Assembly: GCF_015732185.1 (NCBI RefSeq)
Contig: NZ_WIQM01000004.1
Span: 418,568 to 482,567, forward strand
Source of the DNA: Pectinatus haikarae
GTDB taxonomy: Bacteria > Bacillota > Negativicutes > Selenomonadales > Selenomonadaceae
Direction: 5' to 3'
Length of the DNA stretch: 64,000 nucleotides
The first letter of the stretch is position 1, and each line of letters opens with the position of its first letter. Shown here in pieces: positions 8,660 to 17,194 of the stretch. The position numbers and the translations under genes are program-made. The notes beneath the pieces were generated by a model, which was given only the letters and a program-made list of their open reading frames with translations, searched no databases and was not told where the DNA came from.

Positions 8660-8920
8660 ATGTTTGGTATTGGTGTTCCGGAACTTATCGTGATCTTGAT
8701 TATCGGTTTGGTTTTATTTGGTCCCGGCAAACTGCCGGAGGTAGGTCGTGCGGTCGGCAAAAGCATCAATGAGCTGAAGAAGGCTACTGCGGGGATAAGC
8801 GATACTACCACAGTTCAGCAGACTCCTCCTGCTGCTAAGGCTGAACCGGCAGCAGCTGCCGCGCAAAACGTACAGGCTGCTGAGGTAAAAACAGAGGAAA
8901 CAAAAATAGCGGATAAATAA
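8660..8920 (+). CDS. tatA: Twin-arginine translocase subunit TatA/E (first copy)
   Basis: An 86-residue Tat pore subunit. It has a short N-terminal membrane helix (GVPELIVILIIGLVLF), the hallmark FGPGKLPE hinge, and an amphipathic helix. The tail is Ala/Pro/Glu-rich and probably disordered. The start MFGIGVPEL is chosen because it lies eight bases after AGGAG and matches the second copy; an upstream ATG two codons earlier is too close to the RBS. A terminator follows, so this copy may be made in excess of tatC. Confidence 0.93.
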   Translation: MFGIGVPELIVILIIGLVLFGPGKLPEVGRAVGKSINELKKATAGISDTTTVQQTPPAAKAEPAAAAAQNVQAAEVKTEETKIADK

Positions 8921-8922
8921 CT

Positions 8923-8955
8923 AAAAAGCGTCTTTGCTGGTTGAAGACGCTTTTT
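8923..8955 (+). terminator. Terminator between the two tatA copies
   Basis: AAAAAGCGTCTT pairs with AAGACGCTTTTT across an eight-base loop. The stem ends in a T-run, so it looks like a classical intrinsic terminator, possibly leaky. Confidence 0.85.
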
Positions 8956-9041
8956 GATATAGAAAGCTGTCTGCAAAATCAAAGTGTGCTGCTGAGGCGG
9001 TTCTTTTATCGTAAAATATTGATGAATACAGGAGGAGAAAG

Positions 9042-9260
9042 ATGTTTGATATAGGTGTACCGGAACTGTTGCTGATCCTTGTTATCGGGCTCGTTTTTTT
9101 TGGACCCGGAAAGCTGCCGGAGCTTGGTAAGGCTATAGGAAAAAGTCTGCGGGAATTTAAAAACGCGTCAGAGGAAGATCAGAAGGCTGCGGGCGGTAAA
9201 GAGATAAACGGCAATGAAGAACAGAAAATAATAGATGTAAAAGAAGAGCAGAAAAAGTGA
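9042..9260 (+). CDS. tatA2: Twin-arginine translocase subunit TatA/E (second copy)
   Basis: A 72-residue TatA-family protein that starts MFDIGVPELLLILVIGLVFF and continues FGPGKLPELGKAIGKS, close to the first copy. The tail is short and acidic or lysine-rich. A strong RBS (AGGAGGAG) precedes the ATG. The stop codon overlaps the tatC start, so translation is coupled to tatC. It may be the TatA that works stoichiometrically with TatC, or it may play a TatB-like role; sequence alone does not decide this. Confidence 0.92.
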   Translation: MFDIGVPELLLILVIGLVFFGPGKLPELGKAIGKSLREFKNASEEDQKAAGGKEINGNEEQKIIDVKEEQKK

Positions 9261-10036
9261 GCGATATTATGCAAGAAAAAACTCCTGCTGAATTATCTGC
9301 CGTCGATCAGTCTCTGCCCGTACAGGCAGATGAAGAAAAACCGGCGGGCAATATGTCTTTGATAGAGCACCTTGAAGAGCTGCGCAAGCGGATCATCAGG
9401 AGCCTTATTGCTGTATGCATAGGCAGCGGCATATGTTATTATTTCATTGAGGATATTATGCATTATCTGGTCCTTCCAGCCGGAAAGCTTTATTATATGC
9501 AGCCTACGGAGGCTTTTTTCACGTATATAAAGGTGGCTGTTTTTTCTGGATTTCTGCTGGTTCTGCCGATAGTGCTCTATCAGATATGGTGTTTTGTTCT
9601 GCCGGCACTGACAATAAGAGAGCGTAAGGTACTGCTGATCGTGGTACCTTCATCTTTTTTTCTTTTTTTCGGCGGTCTGGTTTTTTCCTTTTTTCTGGTC
9701 CTGCCGGCTGCTGTGAAATTTTTCATCGGCTTCGGCACGGACAGTCTGATGCCCCTTTTTTCTGTCGGTAAATATTTCGATTTTGTTATTTCCTTCGTGC
9801 TCCCCTTTGGTGCGGTTTTTGAGTTGCCGCTTGTTATTGTAATTCTGGCTAAGATAGGTTTTGTCACTTCAAAATTTCTTGTGCGAAAATGGCGGCTTGT
9901 TGTTTTCCTGGCATTCGTAATCGCCGCGGTCATTTCTCCGACTCCGGATATTTTTACGCAGTGCACCATAGCGCTGCCGATGATCATTTTATATTTTTCA
10001 AGCTACTTGATAGTACGGTTTGTTCTGAGAAAATAA
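9257..10036 (+). CDS. tatC: Sec-independent protein translocase TatC
   Basis: The six-helix receptor of the twin-arginine export system, 259 residues from GTG 9257, or 255 from ATG 9269. The N-terminal SLIEHLEELRKRIIRSL signature is present, followed by membrane helices and the conserved FxFxxPFG-like segment (FVISFVLPFGAVFELP). SPTPDIFTQ lies in the last periplasmic loop. Together with the two tatA genes it forms a complete minimal Tat system. Tat substrates would be folded, often cofactor-containing respiratory proteins, which fits the neighbouring quinone genes. Confidence 0.95.
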   Translation: MSDIMQEKTPAELSAVDQSLPVQADEEKPAGNMSLIEHLEELRKRIIRSLIAVCIGSGICYYFIEDIMHYLVLPAGKLYYMQPTEAFFTYIKVAVFSGFLLVLPIVLYQIWCFVLPALTIRERKVLLIVVPSSFFLFFGGLVFSFFLVLPAAVKFFIGFGTDSLMPLFSVGKYFDFVISFVLPFGAVFELPLVIVILAKIGFVTSKFLVRKWRLVVFLAFVIAAVISPTPDIFTQCTIALPMIILYFSSYLIVRFVLRK

Positions 10037-10085
10037 TCGAAGCATTTGGTTATTCTTTATGCATATTGTGAAGAGAGGTTATATA

Positions 10086-11546
10086 ATGGCTTTTGCTGAT
10101 TTACGAGAATTCATCGCCGAACTTGAAAAACGGAATTTGTTAAAAAGAATACAGACTCCTGTTGATTGTTATCTGGAAATAACAGAGATAACAGATCGTG
10201 TATGCAAGATGGAGGGCAGTAAAAATGTCGCTTTGCTTTTTGAAAATGTAAAGGGGTATGATATACCTGTACTTATAAATGCTTTTGGCTCCATGGAACG
10301 CATGGCTATAGCTCTCGGCGTCGAAAAACTTGAGGAGGTTCCCGATGAGCTTCGTGAAATATTGAAGCTGCCCTATATATCGCTGCAGAGGAAGATGGAT
10401 CTTATACATATTATTCCTATGGCGAGGAGAGCGATAAATTTCCCCAAATATGTAAAGAAGGCTCCCTGCAAGGAAATTATCATCAAGGACAGTCCTTCAC
10501 TTGACAAGTTTCCTATACTGACCTGCTGGCCGCAGGACGGCGGACCTTTCATAACGCTGCCGCTTGTTTTTACGAAAAATCCCGTAACGGGTAAAAGAAA
10601 TGTGGGCATGTATCGCCTGCAGAAGTACGACGGCAATACCACGGGGATGCACTGGCATATTCACAAGAACGGGGCCGAAAATTTTCGTGAATATAAGCGC
10701 TTGGGACATAATAAATTGGAAGCGGCAGTGGCCATAGGCACTGATCCGGTACTCACCTATGCGGCCACAGCACCTTTGCCGCGTGATGTGGATGAAATGG
10801 TTTTCGCCGGTTTTCTGCGCAAAAAATCCGTGGAAATGGTAAAATGTGAAACTGTTGACGTTGAAGTTCCCGCTTCAAGCGAAATTGTTCTGGAAGGTTA
10901 TGTCAATATCGATGAGTTTCGCCGTGAAGGGCCTTTCGGTGATCATACCGGTTATTATTCGCTGGCAGATGATTATCCCGTATTTCATATAACGTGCATC
11001 ACTCACCGCAAAGATCCTGTTTATGCCGCCACTATAGTGGGCAAGCCGCCTATGGAGGATTGTTATATAGCCAAAGCTACAGAACGTATATTCCTGCCTC
11101 TTATGCAGCAGATGATGCCTGAAATAGTTGATATCAATTGCCCTCTGGAAGGTGTGTTTCACAATTGCATGATGATATCCATCAAAAAAACTTATCCGCA
11201 GCAGGCAAAAAAGGTAATGCAGGCTATCTGGGGTATGGGGCAGGCGATGTTCACAAAAATGATCATCGTTGTAGATGAACATGTCAATGTGCAGGACGCC
11301 AAGGAAGTCTGGTGGCGCGTGTATAATAATATTGACGCCAAACAGGATATCGTGATGGTGGAAGGACCGTTGGACGTGCTCGATCATTCTTCGCCTATGC
11401 CGAAGTGGGGGACAAAAATAGGTATCGATGCTACGAAGACATGGCCTGAGGAAGGACATACGCGTGAGTGGCCGGATGAAATAACAATGTCGGACGAAGT
11501 CAAAAATGCGGTAGATCAAAAATGGAAGGATCTTGGTCTTGAGTAA
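10086..11546 (+). CDS. UbiD-family decarboxylase (menaquinone biosynthesis candidate)
   Basis: A 486-residue UbiD-family prenyl-FMN-dependent decarboxylase. The start is the ATG at 10086 (MAFADLREFIAELEKRN), which has GAGAGG upstream. Conserved stretches include the E-G-P-F-G-D-H-T-G-Y block (about residues 279-288), containing family catalytic Glu and Asp residues, and the N-terminal LLFENVKG region. Its overlap with a UbiA-like prenyltransferase suggests the late menaquinone steps, for example MqnL of the futalosine route. That is inference, because other UbiD enzymes act on unrelated aromatic acids. Confidence 0.88.
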   Translation: MAFADLREFIAELEKRNLLKRIQTPVDCYLEITEITDRVCKMEGSKNVALLFENVKGYDIPVLINAFGSMERMAIALGVEKLEEVPDELREILKLPYISLQRKMDLIHIIPMARRAINFPKYVKKAPCKEIIIKDSPSLDKFPILTCWPQDGGPFITLPLVFTKNPVTGKRNVGMYRLQKYDGNTTGMHWHIHKNGAENFREYKRLGHNKLEAAVAIGTDPVLTYAATAPLPRDVDEMVFAGFLRKKSVEMVKCETVDVEVPASSEIVLEGYVNIDEFRREGPFGDHTGYYSLADDYPVFHITCITHRKDPVYAATIVGKPPMEDCYIAKATERIFLPLMQQMMPEIVDINCPLEGVFHNCMMISIKKTYPQQAKKVMQAIWGMGQAMFTKMIIVVDEHVNVQDAKEVWWRVYNNIDAKQDIVMVEGPLDVLDHSSPMPKWGTKIGIDATKTWPEEGHTREWPDEITMSDEVKNAVDQKWKDLGLE

Positions 11547-12390
11547 AATATCCGCCCATATTAATAATATCGCGCTTCATCATACTATCTTTGCGCTGCC
11601 GTTTGCTTATATGGGGGCTTTTCTGGCAGCCGGCGGTCTGCCGTCGCTGCATGATTTTATTTTTATAACGCTTGCGATGGTAGGGGCCAGAAGCTGCGCC
11701 ATGGTTCTTGATAATATGATTGATTTGAAATATGATCGTCTGCAGCCGCGCCTGGCAAAAAGACCTATGGTTACAGGTGAGGTGAAACCGCGGGAGGCTG
11801 TGCTGCTTTTATTTGCAAGCATGGCGGTTTTTTTGTTTGCCGCACTGCAGCTGGCTCCGATATGCATATATCTGGCACCGCCTGCTGTCATAGTTTTGCT
11901 GTTATATCCTTATACGAAAAGATTTACGTTCCTGTGCCACTTTGTGCTGGGCGGGGCGCTGGTAATGGCTCCTATCGGCAGCTACATAGCTATAACAAAT
12001 ACCTTGTCGCTGCCCGTTATTTTCCTCGGGCTGGGTGTTTGTCTTTGGATAGGCGGATTTGATGCCATCTATGGCAGTCAGGACGAAGCTTTTGATAAAG
12101 CGCATGGACTGTATTCATTGGCAACGAGGTTCACTGCCCGCAGAGTGTTTTCTATAATTTCTTTTGTACATGCCGCCAGTGTAGGCTGTTTCATTCTGGT
12201 CGGTGTGCTGTATAAGCTCTCCTTTATCTATTATATAGGCATTATAATGGCGGTTCTGACACTTTTTTATCAGCATTCGATAGTTTCTTCTGCTGATTAC
12301 AGCCGTCTTACACAGGTCTATTTTATGCGCAATGGTATAGTTTCTATTGTCATTTTTATTTTTACGGCAATCAGCATACTGGCGGGTTAA
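11539..12390 (+). CDS. UbiA-family prenyltransferase (menaquinone biosynthesis candidate)
   Basis: An integral membrane aromatic prenyltransferase of about 283 residues with eight or nine hydrophobic segments. The first Asp-rich motif is DNMIDLKYDRLQPR (about residues 55-68); the second is seen as DAIYGSQDEAFD (about 174-185). The TTG start at 11539 lies eight bases from AAGGA and overlaps the UbiD stop, so translation is coupled. It would join the polyprenyl chain, from the synthase upstream, to a hydroxynaphthoate or benzoate head group. MqnP-like is the favoured reading. Confidence 0.88.
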   Translation: MSKISAHINNIALHHTIFALPFAYMGAFLAAGGLPSLHDFIFITLAMVGARSCAMVLDNMIDLKYDRLQPRLAKRPMVTGEVKPREAVLLLFASMAVFLFAALQLAPICIYLAPPAVIVLLLYPYTKRFTFLCHFVLGGALVMAPIGSYIAITNTLSLPVIFLGLGVCLWIGGFDAIYGSQDEAFDKAHGLYSLATRFTARRVFSIISFVHAASVGCFILVGVLYKLSFIYYIGIIMAVLTLFYQHSIVSSADYSRLTQVYFMRNGIVSIVIFIFTAISILAG

Positions 12391-12475
12391 GACATATGAA
12401 AGATTATAATTATACCGGAAAAAGCCAGACAATATTACATTATTGATAAATTTAATCAGCTTATGGAGGTAATCA

Positions 12476-13339
12476 ATGTCCGCCACTATTTTATGGGGCA
12501 AGTTATATGCCGAAAAACTTAAGAGCGAAGCCAGAGCGAAGATAATTGAACTGTCCGAAAAAACGGGTATAGCTCCCGGCTTGGCTGTAATAATAGTCGG
12601 AGGTAATCCGGCATCACAAGTTTATGTGAGAAATAAGCACAAAACGTGCGAAGAGATGGGGATAAATTCGCAGATAGTAGCGCTTGCCGAAAATACAGGA
12701 CGGCAGGAGCTTATAGATAATATAGAAAAGTTGAACAATGACAAAGGTATTCATGGTATTTTATTGCAGCTGCCCTTGCCAAAAGGTTTGCAAAAATATG
12801 AAAATGAATTTCTTTATAAGATTTCTCCTGTAAAGGATGTGGACGGTTTTCATCCGATAAATGCCGGACGTTTATCCATCGGTGAGAAATGCATGGTTCC
12901 GTGTACACCGCTTGGCTGTATCAAAATGATGGAATTGGCTGATATTCCCATAGAAGGGAAAAAGGCAGTGATTATCGGCAGAAGCAATATTGTCGGCAAA
13001 CCGATGGCAAATCTGCTTTTGGCAAGGAACGCAACAGTTACGGTTTGCCATTCACATACGGCTGATTTGGCAAAAATAGCTGCTGAGGCTGATATATTGG
13101 TAGCAGCTGTGGGCCGGCCGAATTTTGTCACTGCGGATATGGTAAAATCAGGCGCGGTAGTTATTGATGTCGGAATAAACCGCATTGCGCCGAAAAAAAT
13201 AACGGGCGATGTCGATTTCGATAATGTGAAGGAAAAGGCCGGTTTTATAACGCCTGTTCCGGGCGGCGTGGGGCTTTTAACTATAGCTATGCTCATGCAT
13301 AACACTGTAGAAGCAGCAAAAATGCAGCTTTTGCCTTGA
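12476..13339 (+). CDS. folD: Bifunctional methylene-THF dehydrogenase / methenyl-THF cyclohydrolase
   Basis: A 287-residue one-carbon enzyme interconverting methylene-, methenyl- and formyl-tetrahydrofolate. Signatures: the active-site Lys region (YVRNKHKTCEEMGI), KDVDGFHP, the Rossmann loop GRSNIVGKPMANLLL, and the C-terminal PGGVGLLTIAMLMHNT. A GGAGG box sits eight bases before the ATG. It directly precedes fhs and probably forms an operon with it. Together they link formate to methylene-THF, used for purine and methionine synthesis or formate assimilation in anaerobes. Confidence 0.97.
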   Translation: MSATILWGKLYAEKLKSEARAKIIELSEKTGIAPGLAVIIVGGNPASQVYVRNKHKTCEEMGINSQIVALAENTGRQELIDNIEKLNNDKGIHGILLQLPLPKGLQKYENEFLYKISPVKDVDGFHPINAGRLSIGEKCMVPCTPLGCIKMMELADIPIEGKKAVIIGRSNIVGKPMANLLLARNATVTVCHSHTADLAKIAAEADILVAAVGRPNFVTADMVKSGAVVIDVGINRIAPKKITGDVDFDNVKEKAGFITPVPGGVGLLTIAMLMHNTVEAAKMQLLP

Positions 13340-13382
13340 ATGACGGTAAAGGCAGCAGTAATAAACGGGAGGTAGACAGCTG

Positions 13383-15050
13383 GTGAAAACTGATGTAGAA
13401 ATTGCTCAGGAAACAAAAATGGACAATATAAAGAATATTGCCGCTCAGCTTGATCTGGATGAAGATGATCTTGAGCTGTACGGGAAATACAAGGCGAAAA
13501 TCTCTATAAATACATGGAAAAAAATAAAAAATAAGAAGAACGGCAAACTTATATTGGTGACAGCCATCAATCCGACTCCGGCGGGAGAAGGAAAGACAAC
13601 CACCAGTATAGGACTTGGCGATGCACTGCATTCTTTAGGGAAAAAAACAGCGATGGCACTGCGGGAGCCTTCGCTTGGACCGTGCTTTGGAATAAAAGGC
13701 GGTGCTGCGGGAGGCGGTTATGCGCAGGTAGTTCCTATGGAAGATATCAATCTGCATTTTACGGGCGATTTTCATGCACTGACCTCAGCGCATAATCTTT
13801 TGGCGGCTGTTCTTGATAATCATCTTCAGCAGGGAAATGCGCTGGATATAGACGTAAGGACCATAACCTGGCGGCGCGTGGTCGATCTGAACGACCGAGC
13901 CCTGAGAAATATTATTTGTGGTTTGGGCGGCAAGGCTCATGGTGTGCCGAGAGAAACCGGTTTTGATATTACGGTAGCCTCTGAATTGATGGCTATTTTA
14001 TGTCTGGCTGATGATCTGCAGGATGTGAAAAAACGTATAGGCAGCATCGTCGTTGCATATAATCATGCAGGCGAGCCTGTCCGTGCGGATGATCTTAAGG
14101 TCACCGGTGCGCTGGCATTGCTCCTGAAAGATGCCATCAAGCCAAATCTTGTCCAGTCTCTGGAAAAAACACCGGCATTTATTCATGGCGGGCCGTTTGC
14201 CAATATAGCGCACGGCTGCAACAGTGTACTGGCGACAAAGTATGCACTGAAACTGGCTGATTATGTAGTAACGGAAGCAGGTTTTGGTGCTGATCTGGGA
14301 GCAGAAAAATTTATTGATATAAAATGCCGTGCGGCAGGTTTGAAGCCGGATGCTGTGGTGATAGTCGCCACTGTCAGAGCATTGAAGATGCATGGCGGGC
14401 TGCCCAAGCAGGAGCTTGCAAAACCTGATCTGAAGGCTCTTGAGGCCGGCATGGAAAATTTATGCAAACATATTGAAAATATCAAGATGTTCGGTCTGCC
14501 TGCTGTGGTGGCTATAAATAGATTTCCCACCGATACGGGAGAAGAAATTGCTTTTTTGGAAAATAGTTGTAAGAAACTCGGCGCGGAATTTTCCTTATCT
14601 ACAGTATTTACCGACGGCAGCAAGGGAGCGGTTGATTTAGCGGGGAAGGTCATGCGGGCAGCTGATAGAGAATCTTCACTGCAATTTCCCTATACTGTCG
14701 AAATGTCGATAAGGGAAAAAATAAATGCTGTAGCAGAAAAAATATATGGGGCAGATGGTGTAGATTATACGGCAGCTGCAGATAAAATGATTGCTCAAAT
14801 GGAAAAGCTGAATTTTGCGCATCTTCCTGTATGTATGGCAAAAACTCAGTATTCCCTCAGTGATGATATGACGAAATTGGGAAGACCTAAAGGTTTTAGG
14901 ATAACTGTCAGAGAAATGCGTCTTTGTGCGGGGGCCGGGTTTATTGTTGCACTTGCCGGCAATATTCTTACCATGCCGGGGCTGCCAAAGAAGCCGGCTG
15001 CGGAAAATATGGATATAGACGGCAGCGGGAAAATAACGGGATTGTTCTGA
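13383..15050 (+). CDS. fhs: Formate--tetrahydrofolate ligase
   Basis: A 555-residue ATP-dependent formyl-THF synthetase. The P-loop [18 protein letters not shown] is at about residues 64-81, followed by [19 protein letters not shown] and [10 protein letters not shown]. The start is GTG, with GGGAGG upstream. The C-terminal region ends [19 protein letters not shown], as in the family. It is co-transcribed with folD and followed by a terminator. It is typical of acetogens and other anaerobes, but on its own it does not prove the Wood-Ljungdahl pathway. Confidence 0.97.
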   Translation: MKTDVEIAQETKMDNIKNIAAQLDLDEDDLELYGKYKAKISINTWKKIKNKKNGKLILVTAINPTPAGEGKTTTSIGLGDALHSLGKKTAMALREPSLGPCFGIKGGAAGGGYAQVVPMEDINLHFTGDFHALTSAHNLLAAVLDNHLQQGNALDIDVRTITWRRVVDLNDRALRNIICGLGGKAHGVPRETGFDITVASELMAILCLADDLQDVKKRIGSIVVAYNHAGEPVRADDLKVTGALALLLKDAIKPNLVQSLEKTPAFIHGGPFANIAHGCNSVLATKYALKLADYVVTEAGFGADLGAEKFIDIKCRAAGLKPDAVVIVATVRALKMHGGLPKQELAKPDLKALEAGMENLCKHIENIKMFGLPAVVAINRFPTDTGEEIAFLENSCKKLGAEFSLSTVFTDGSKGAVDLAGKVMRAADRESSLQFPYTVEMSIREKINAVAEKIYGADGVDYTAAADKMIAQMEKLNFAHLPVCMAKTQYSLSDDMTKLGRPKGFRITVREMRLCAGAGFIVALAGNILTMPGLPKKPAAENMDIDGSGKITGLF

Positions 15051-15095
15051 GCACGGAGTTTTTTAAAACCGAATAACTCAAAAAGAAAAATTATG

Positions 15096-15124
15096 AAAGC
15101 CGGACAATATACGTCTGGCTTTTA
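15096..15124 (+). terminator. Terminator after fhs
   Basis: AAAGCCGGAC pairs with GTCTGGCTTT across a seven-base loop, with one G-T pair, and ends in T-rich sequence. Confidence 0.8.
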
Positions 15125-15154
15125 TTTATGATACATGGTAATATTTTTGTATGA

Positions 15155-15201
15155 CCTCCTGGAGAGGCAGGATGCGAAAGCATAAAAAAGGACTTTGGAG
15201 G
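15155..15201 (+). other. Possible folded leader of the HD-GYP gene
   Basis: CCTCC pairs with a distant GGAGG and encloses a small ATGC-GAAA-GCAT hairpin with a GNRA loop. The same stretch can also encode very short peptides. It does not match any riboswitch I can recognise. Confidence 0.25.
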
Positions 15202-15305
15202 AATGATTGATCATATTGAACAGGCACATGGGGAAAGATAGTTTATCCGTGCGGTTTGACTGATCGTTATTCCTTAATATCGAGCGACAGGATAGAGGCT
15301 ATATT

Positions 15306-16574
15306 ATGAAAATATATCATGGTAACTCATTGAATCTTATGAGAGCGTTATCCATGGCACTGGAACTTTTATCAGTAAATCTGTCATTTCATCATTGGCG
15401 TGTGGCTATTATTGCAATGGCGATTGCCGAAGAAATGAAACTTCCTTATAAAATGAGTGCGACTCTTTTGCAGGCATCCCTCTTACATGATATAGGAGCG
15501 GCACCGAATTGGAATACGCGCGTGAAACTGCGTTCAGGCAAAAATTATGAAGAAAAGAAAATAGGACAGCGCTATGCTTTACATGCCTATGACGGTTATG
15601 CCTGTCTGAAAAATTCTCATTATTTTGGAGAACTGGCCGGGATAATACTGCATCATCATGAAAATTGGCAGGATACTATCGGAAAAACTGATGTACCGCT
15701 TCAATCAAGAATATTGCGCCTGGCCGATTATGTGGAGGTGCATATAGACCCTAAAAAGCATATACTATTGCAAGTTAGGGATATTACAGAATGTATCAAA
15801 AAGGGGAACGGGATCTTATTTTCACCGGAAGTAGTGCAATGCTTCCTAAGTGTTTCCCGCACGGAAAATTTTTGGCTCAACATAACCGATAGAGCCTATG
15901 CGGACTTTTTCTTTAAAAAAAATGAAGCATATGGTATGGCTAATACCTACACAGAAAATGATGTAATTGATATAGCGGAAACTTTTGCGGCAATTATCGA
16001 TCAGACGAGTGAATTTACCTACAATCATTCTTGCAGTGTGGCTAAAATAGCCGTATTTTTGGCTGCCAAGAAGGGATTCAGCGACAATGAACTTAAGGAT
16101 ATGATGGTTGCGGGACTTCTGCATGATATAGGCAAGCTTTCCATTCCAAATGAGGTGCTGGAAAAACCCGGCAAGCTCAGTGATGCTGAATTTGCCCTGA
16201 TACATCAGCATACATATTACACTTACTGGATATTGAGGCAGATCGATGGTTTTGAACAGATAGCAGAATGGGCCGCCTATCATCATGAGTGTCTTGATGG
16301 TTCCGGTTATCCATTTCATCTTCAGGCTGAGGCGTTGACACTGGGGTCAAGGATAATGGCTGTGGCGGATATATTCGTCGCTCTTCGTGAAGACAGGCCC
16401 TATAGACCGGGGCTGCCGCAGGGAGAAATATTGTGTATAATAAAAAAAATGGCGGAAAATTTTAAGTTGGACAAAAATTTGGTGGAACTTTTGGCAGATA
16501 ATTATAAAACGGCCACTTTTTTGGTCAGCGGCAGTGAAACGGGTATTGATCTGCGGAAAGAAAATATTATCTGA
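15306..16574 (+). CDS. HD-GYP domain protein with an extra N-terminal HD domain
   Basis: A 422-residue cytoplasmic protein with two HD-type phosphohydrolase modules. The first has LLHDIGA at about residues 59-65 and HHHEN near 117. The second is a full HD-GYP domain: LLHDIGKLSIPN near 271, HHECLDGSGYP near 323-333, and the RIMAVADIFVALREDRPYR tail. HD-GYP enzymes hydrolyse cyclic di-GMP or related dinucleotides. No sensor or receiver domain is present, so the N-terminal HD may act as a regulatory module. An RBS is not obvious before the ATG. Confidence 0.88.
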   Translation: MKIYHGNSLNLMRALSMALELLSVNLSFHHWRVAIIAMAIAEEMKLPYKMSATLLQASLLHDIGAAPNWNTRVKLRSGKNYEEKKIGQRYALHAYDGYACLKNSHYFGELAGIILHHHENWQDTIGKTDVPLQSRILRLADYVEVHIDPKKHILLQVRDITECIKKGNGILFSPEVVQCFLSVSRTENFWLNITDRAYADFFFKKNEAYGMANTYTENDVIDIAETFAAIIDQTSEFTYNHSCSVAKIAVFLAAKKGFSDNELKDMMVAGLLHDIGKLSIPNEVLEKPGKLSDAEFALIHQHTYYTYWILRQIDGFEQIAEWAAYHHECLDGSGYPFHLQAEALTLGSRIMAVADIFVALREDRPYRPGLPQGEILCIIKKMAENFKLDKNLVELLADNYKTATFLVSGSETGIDLRKENII

Positions 16575-16601
16575 GCAAGTAGAAAACTGATTGCAGATAA
16601 G

Positions 16602-16659
16602 AAAGAGCTGTTTTTCATAAGCTGGACTTGAAAATCCAGTTGATGAAGAACAGCTCTTT
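16602..16659. terminator. Long bidirectional terminator hairpin
   Basis: A 25-pair stem (AAAGAGCTGTT through CTGGA) has only one mismatch and two G-T pairs, with an eight-base loop. It lies between two convergent genes. Confidence 0.85.
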
Positions 16660-16675
16660 GTGCAATAAGAATTTT

Positions 16676-17164
16676 TTAAAAAACAAACATGTCACGGCAT
16701 ATTTTGCGGCCGCATTCCGTGCAAAATAATTTATTATAAACTGATTTTATGGCATTTGCCGGCAATGAATCTTCGTAGCTGTTGACGAGAAAATCGGCCT
16801 CTACCAGTATCTGATAGTCTTTGCCATCAATTTTATCATAAGTATGGTGATGAGCGATAAGATAGACAACACGCTCTATTATATCCTCATCGGCATTCAG
16901 AGATTGAAGAAGCTCTTTAGCAGGGGCAGGACCCTCCTGCTCTTGCAGTGTTCCGTTGCAGGAACCGTATTTTTCCTCTGCCGGTTTGATACCTATATCA
17001 TGCATCAGAGCGGCTACTTCCAAAATGTACTGCTGTTTTTGGGAAAGTCTCTCAGCATTGCCTATCAGAGAGGCATACGCATAAACTTTCGTAAAATGCT
17101 GTATCCGTTTAGGGTCGCCCTGAAAATATTCTATCATTTTCTGAAAAACTTGGTCCTTAGTCAT
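16676..17164 (-). CDS. HD domain-containing protein
   Basis: A 162-residue single-domain HD phosphohydrolase. The metal-binding set is visible as HFTKVYAYASLIG (first His), AALMHDIGI (HD pair) and AHHHTYDKIDG. A CTECGRKIC cysteine pair lies near the C-terminus. The substrate is unknown; related proteins act on nucleotides or are annotated as phosphohydrolases. It follows the P-loop/Asp23-like gene at 30 bases and is probably co-transcribed. Confidence 0.8.
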   Translation of the reverse strand: MTKDQVFQKMIEYFQGDPKRIQHFTKVYAYASLIGNAERLSQKQQYILEVAALMHDIGIKPAEEKYGSCNGTLQEQEGPAPAKELLQSLNADEDIIERVVYLIAHHHTYDKIDGKDYQILVEADFLVNSYEDSLPANAIKSVYNKLFCTECGRKICRDMFVF

Positions 17165-17194
17165 TGAACGAAAATCCTCTCTGACTTAAGCATC

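Noticed and set aside
8563..8772. 69-residue Trp-rich frame overlapping tatA
   Set aside because: No RBS, and most of it lies in another frame of the well-supported tatA gene.
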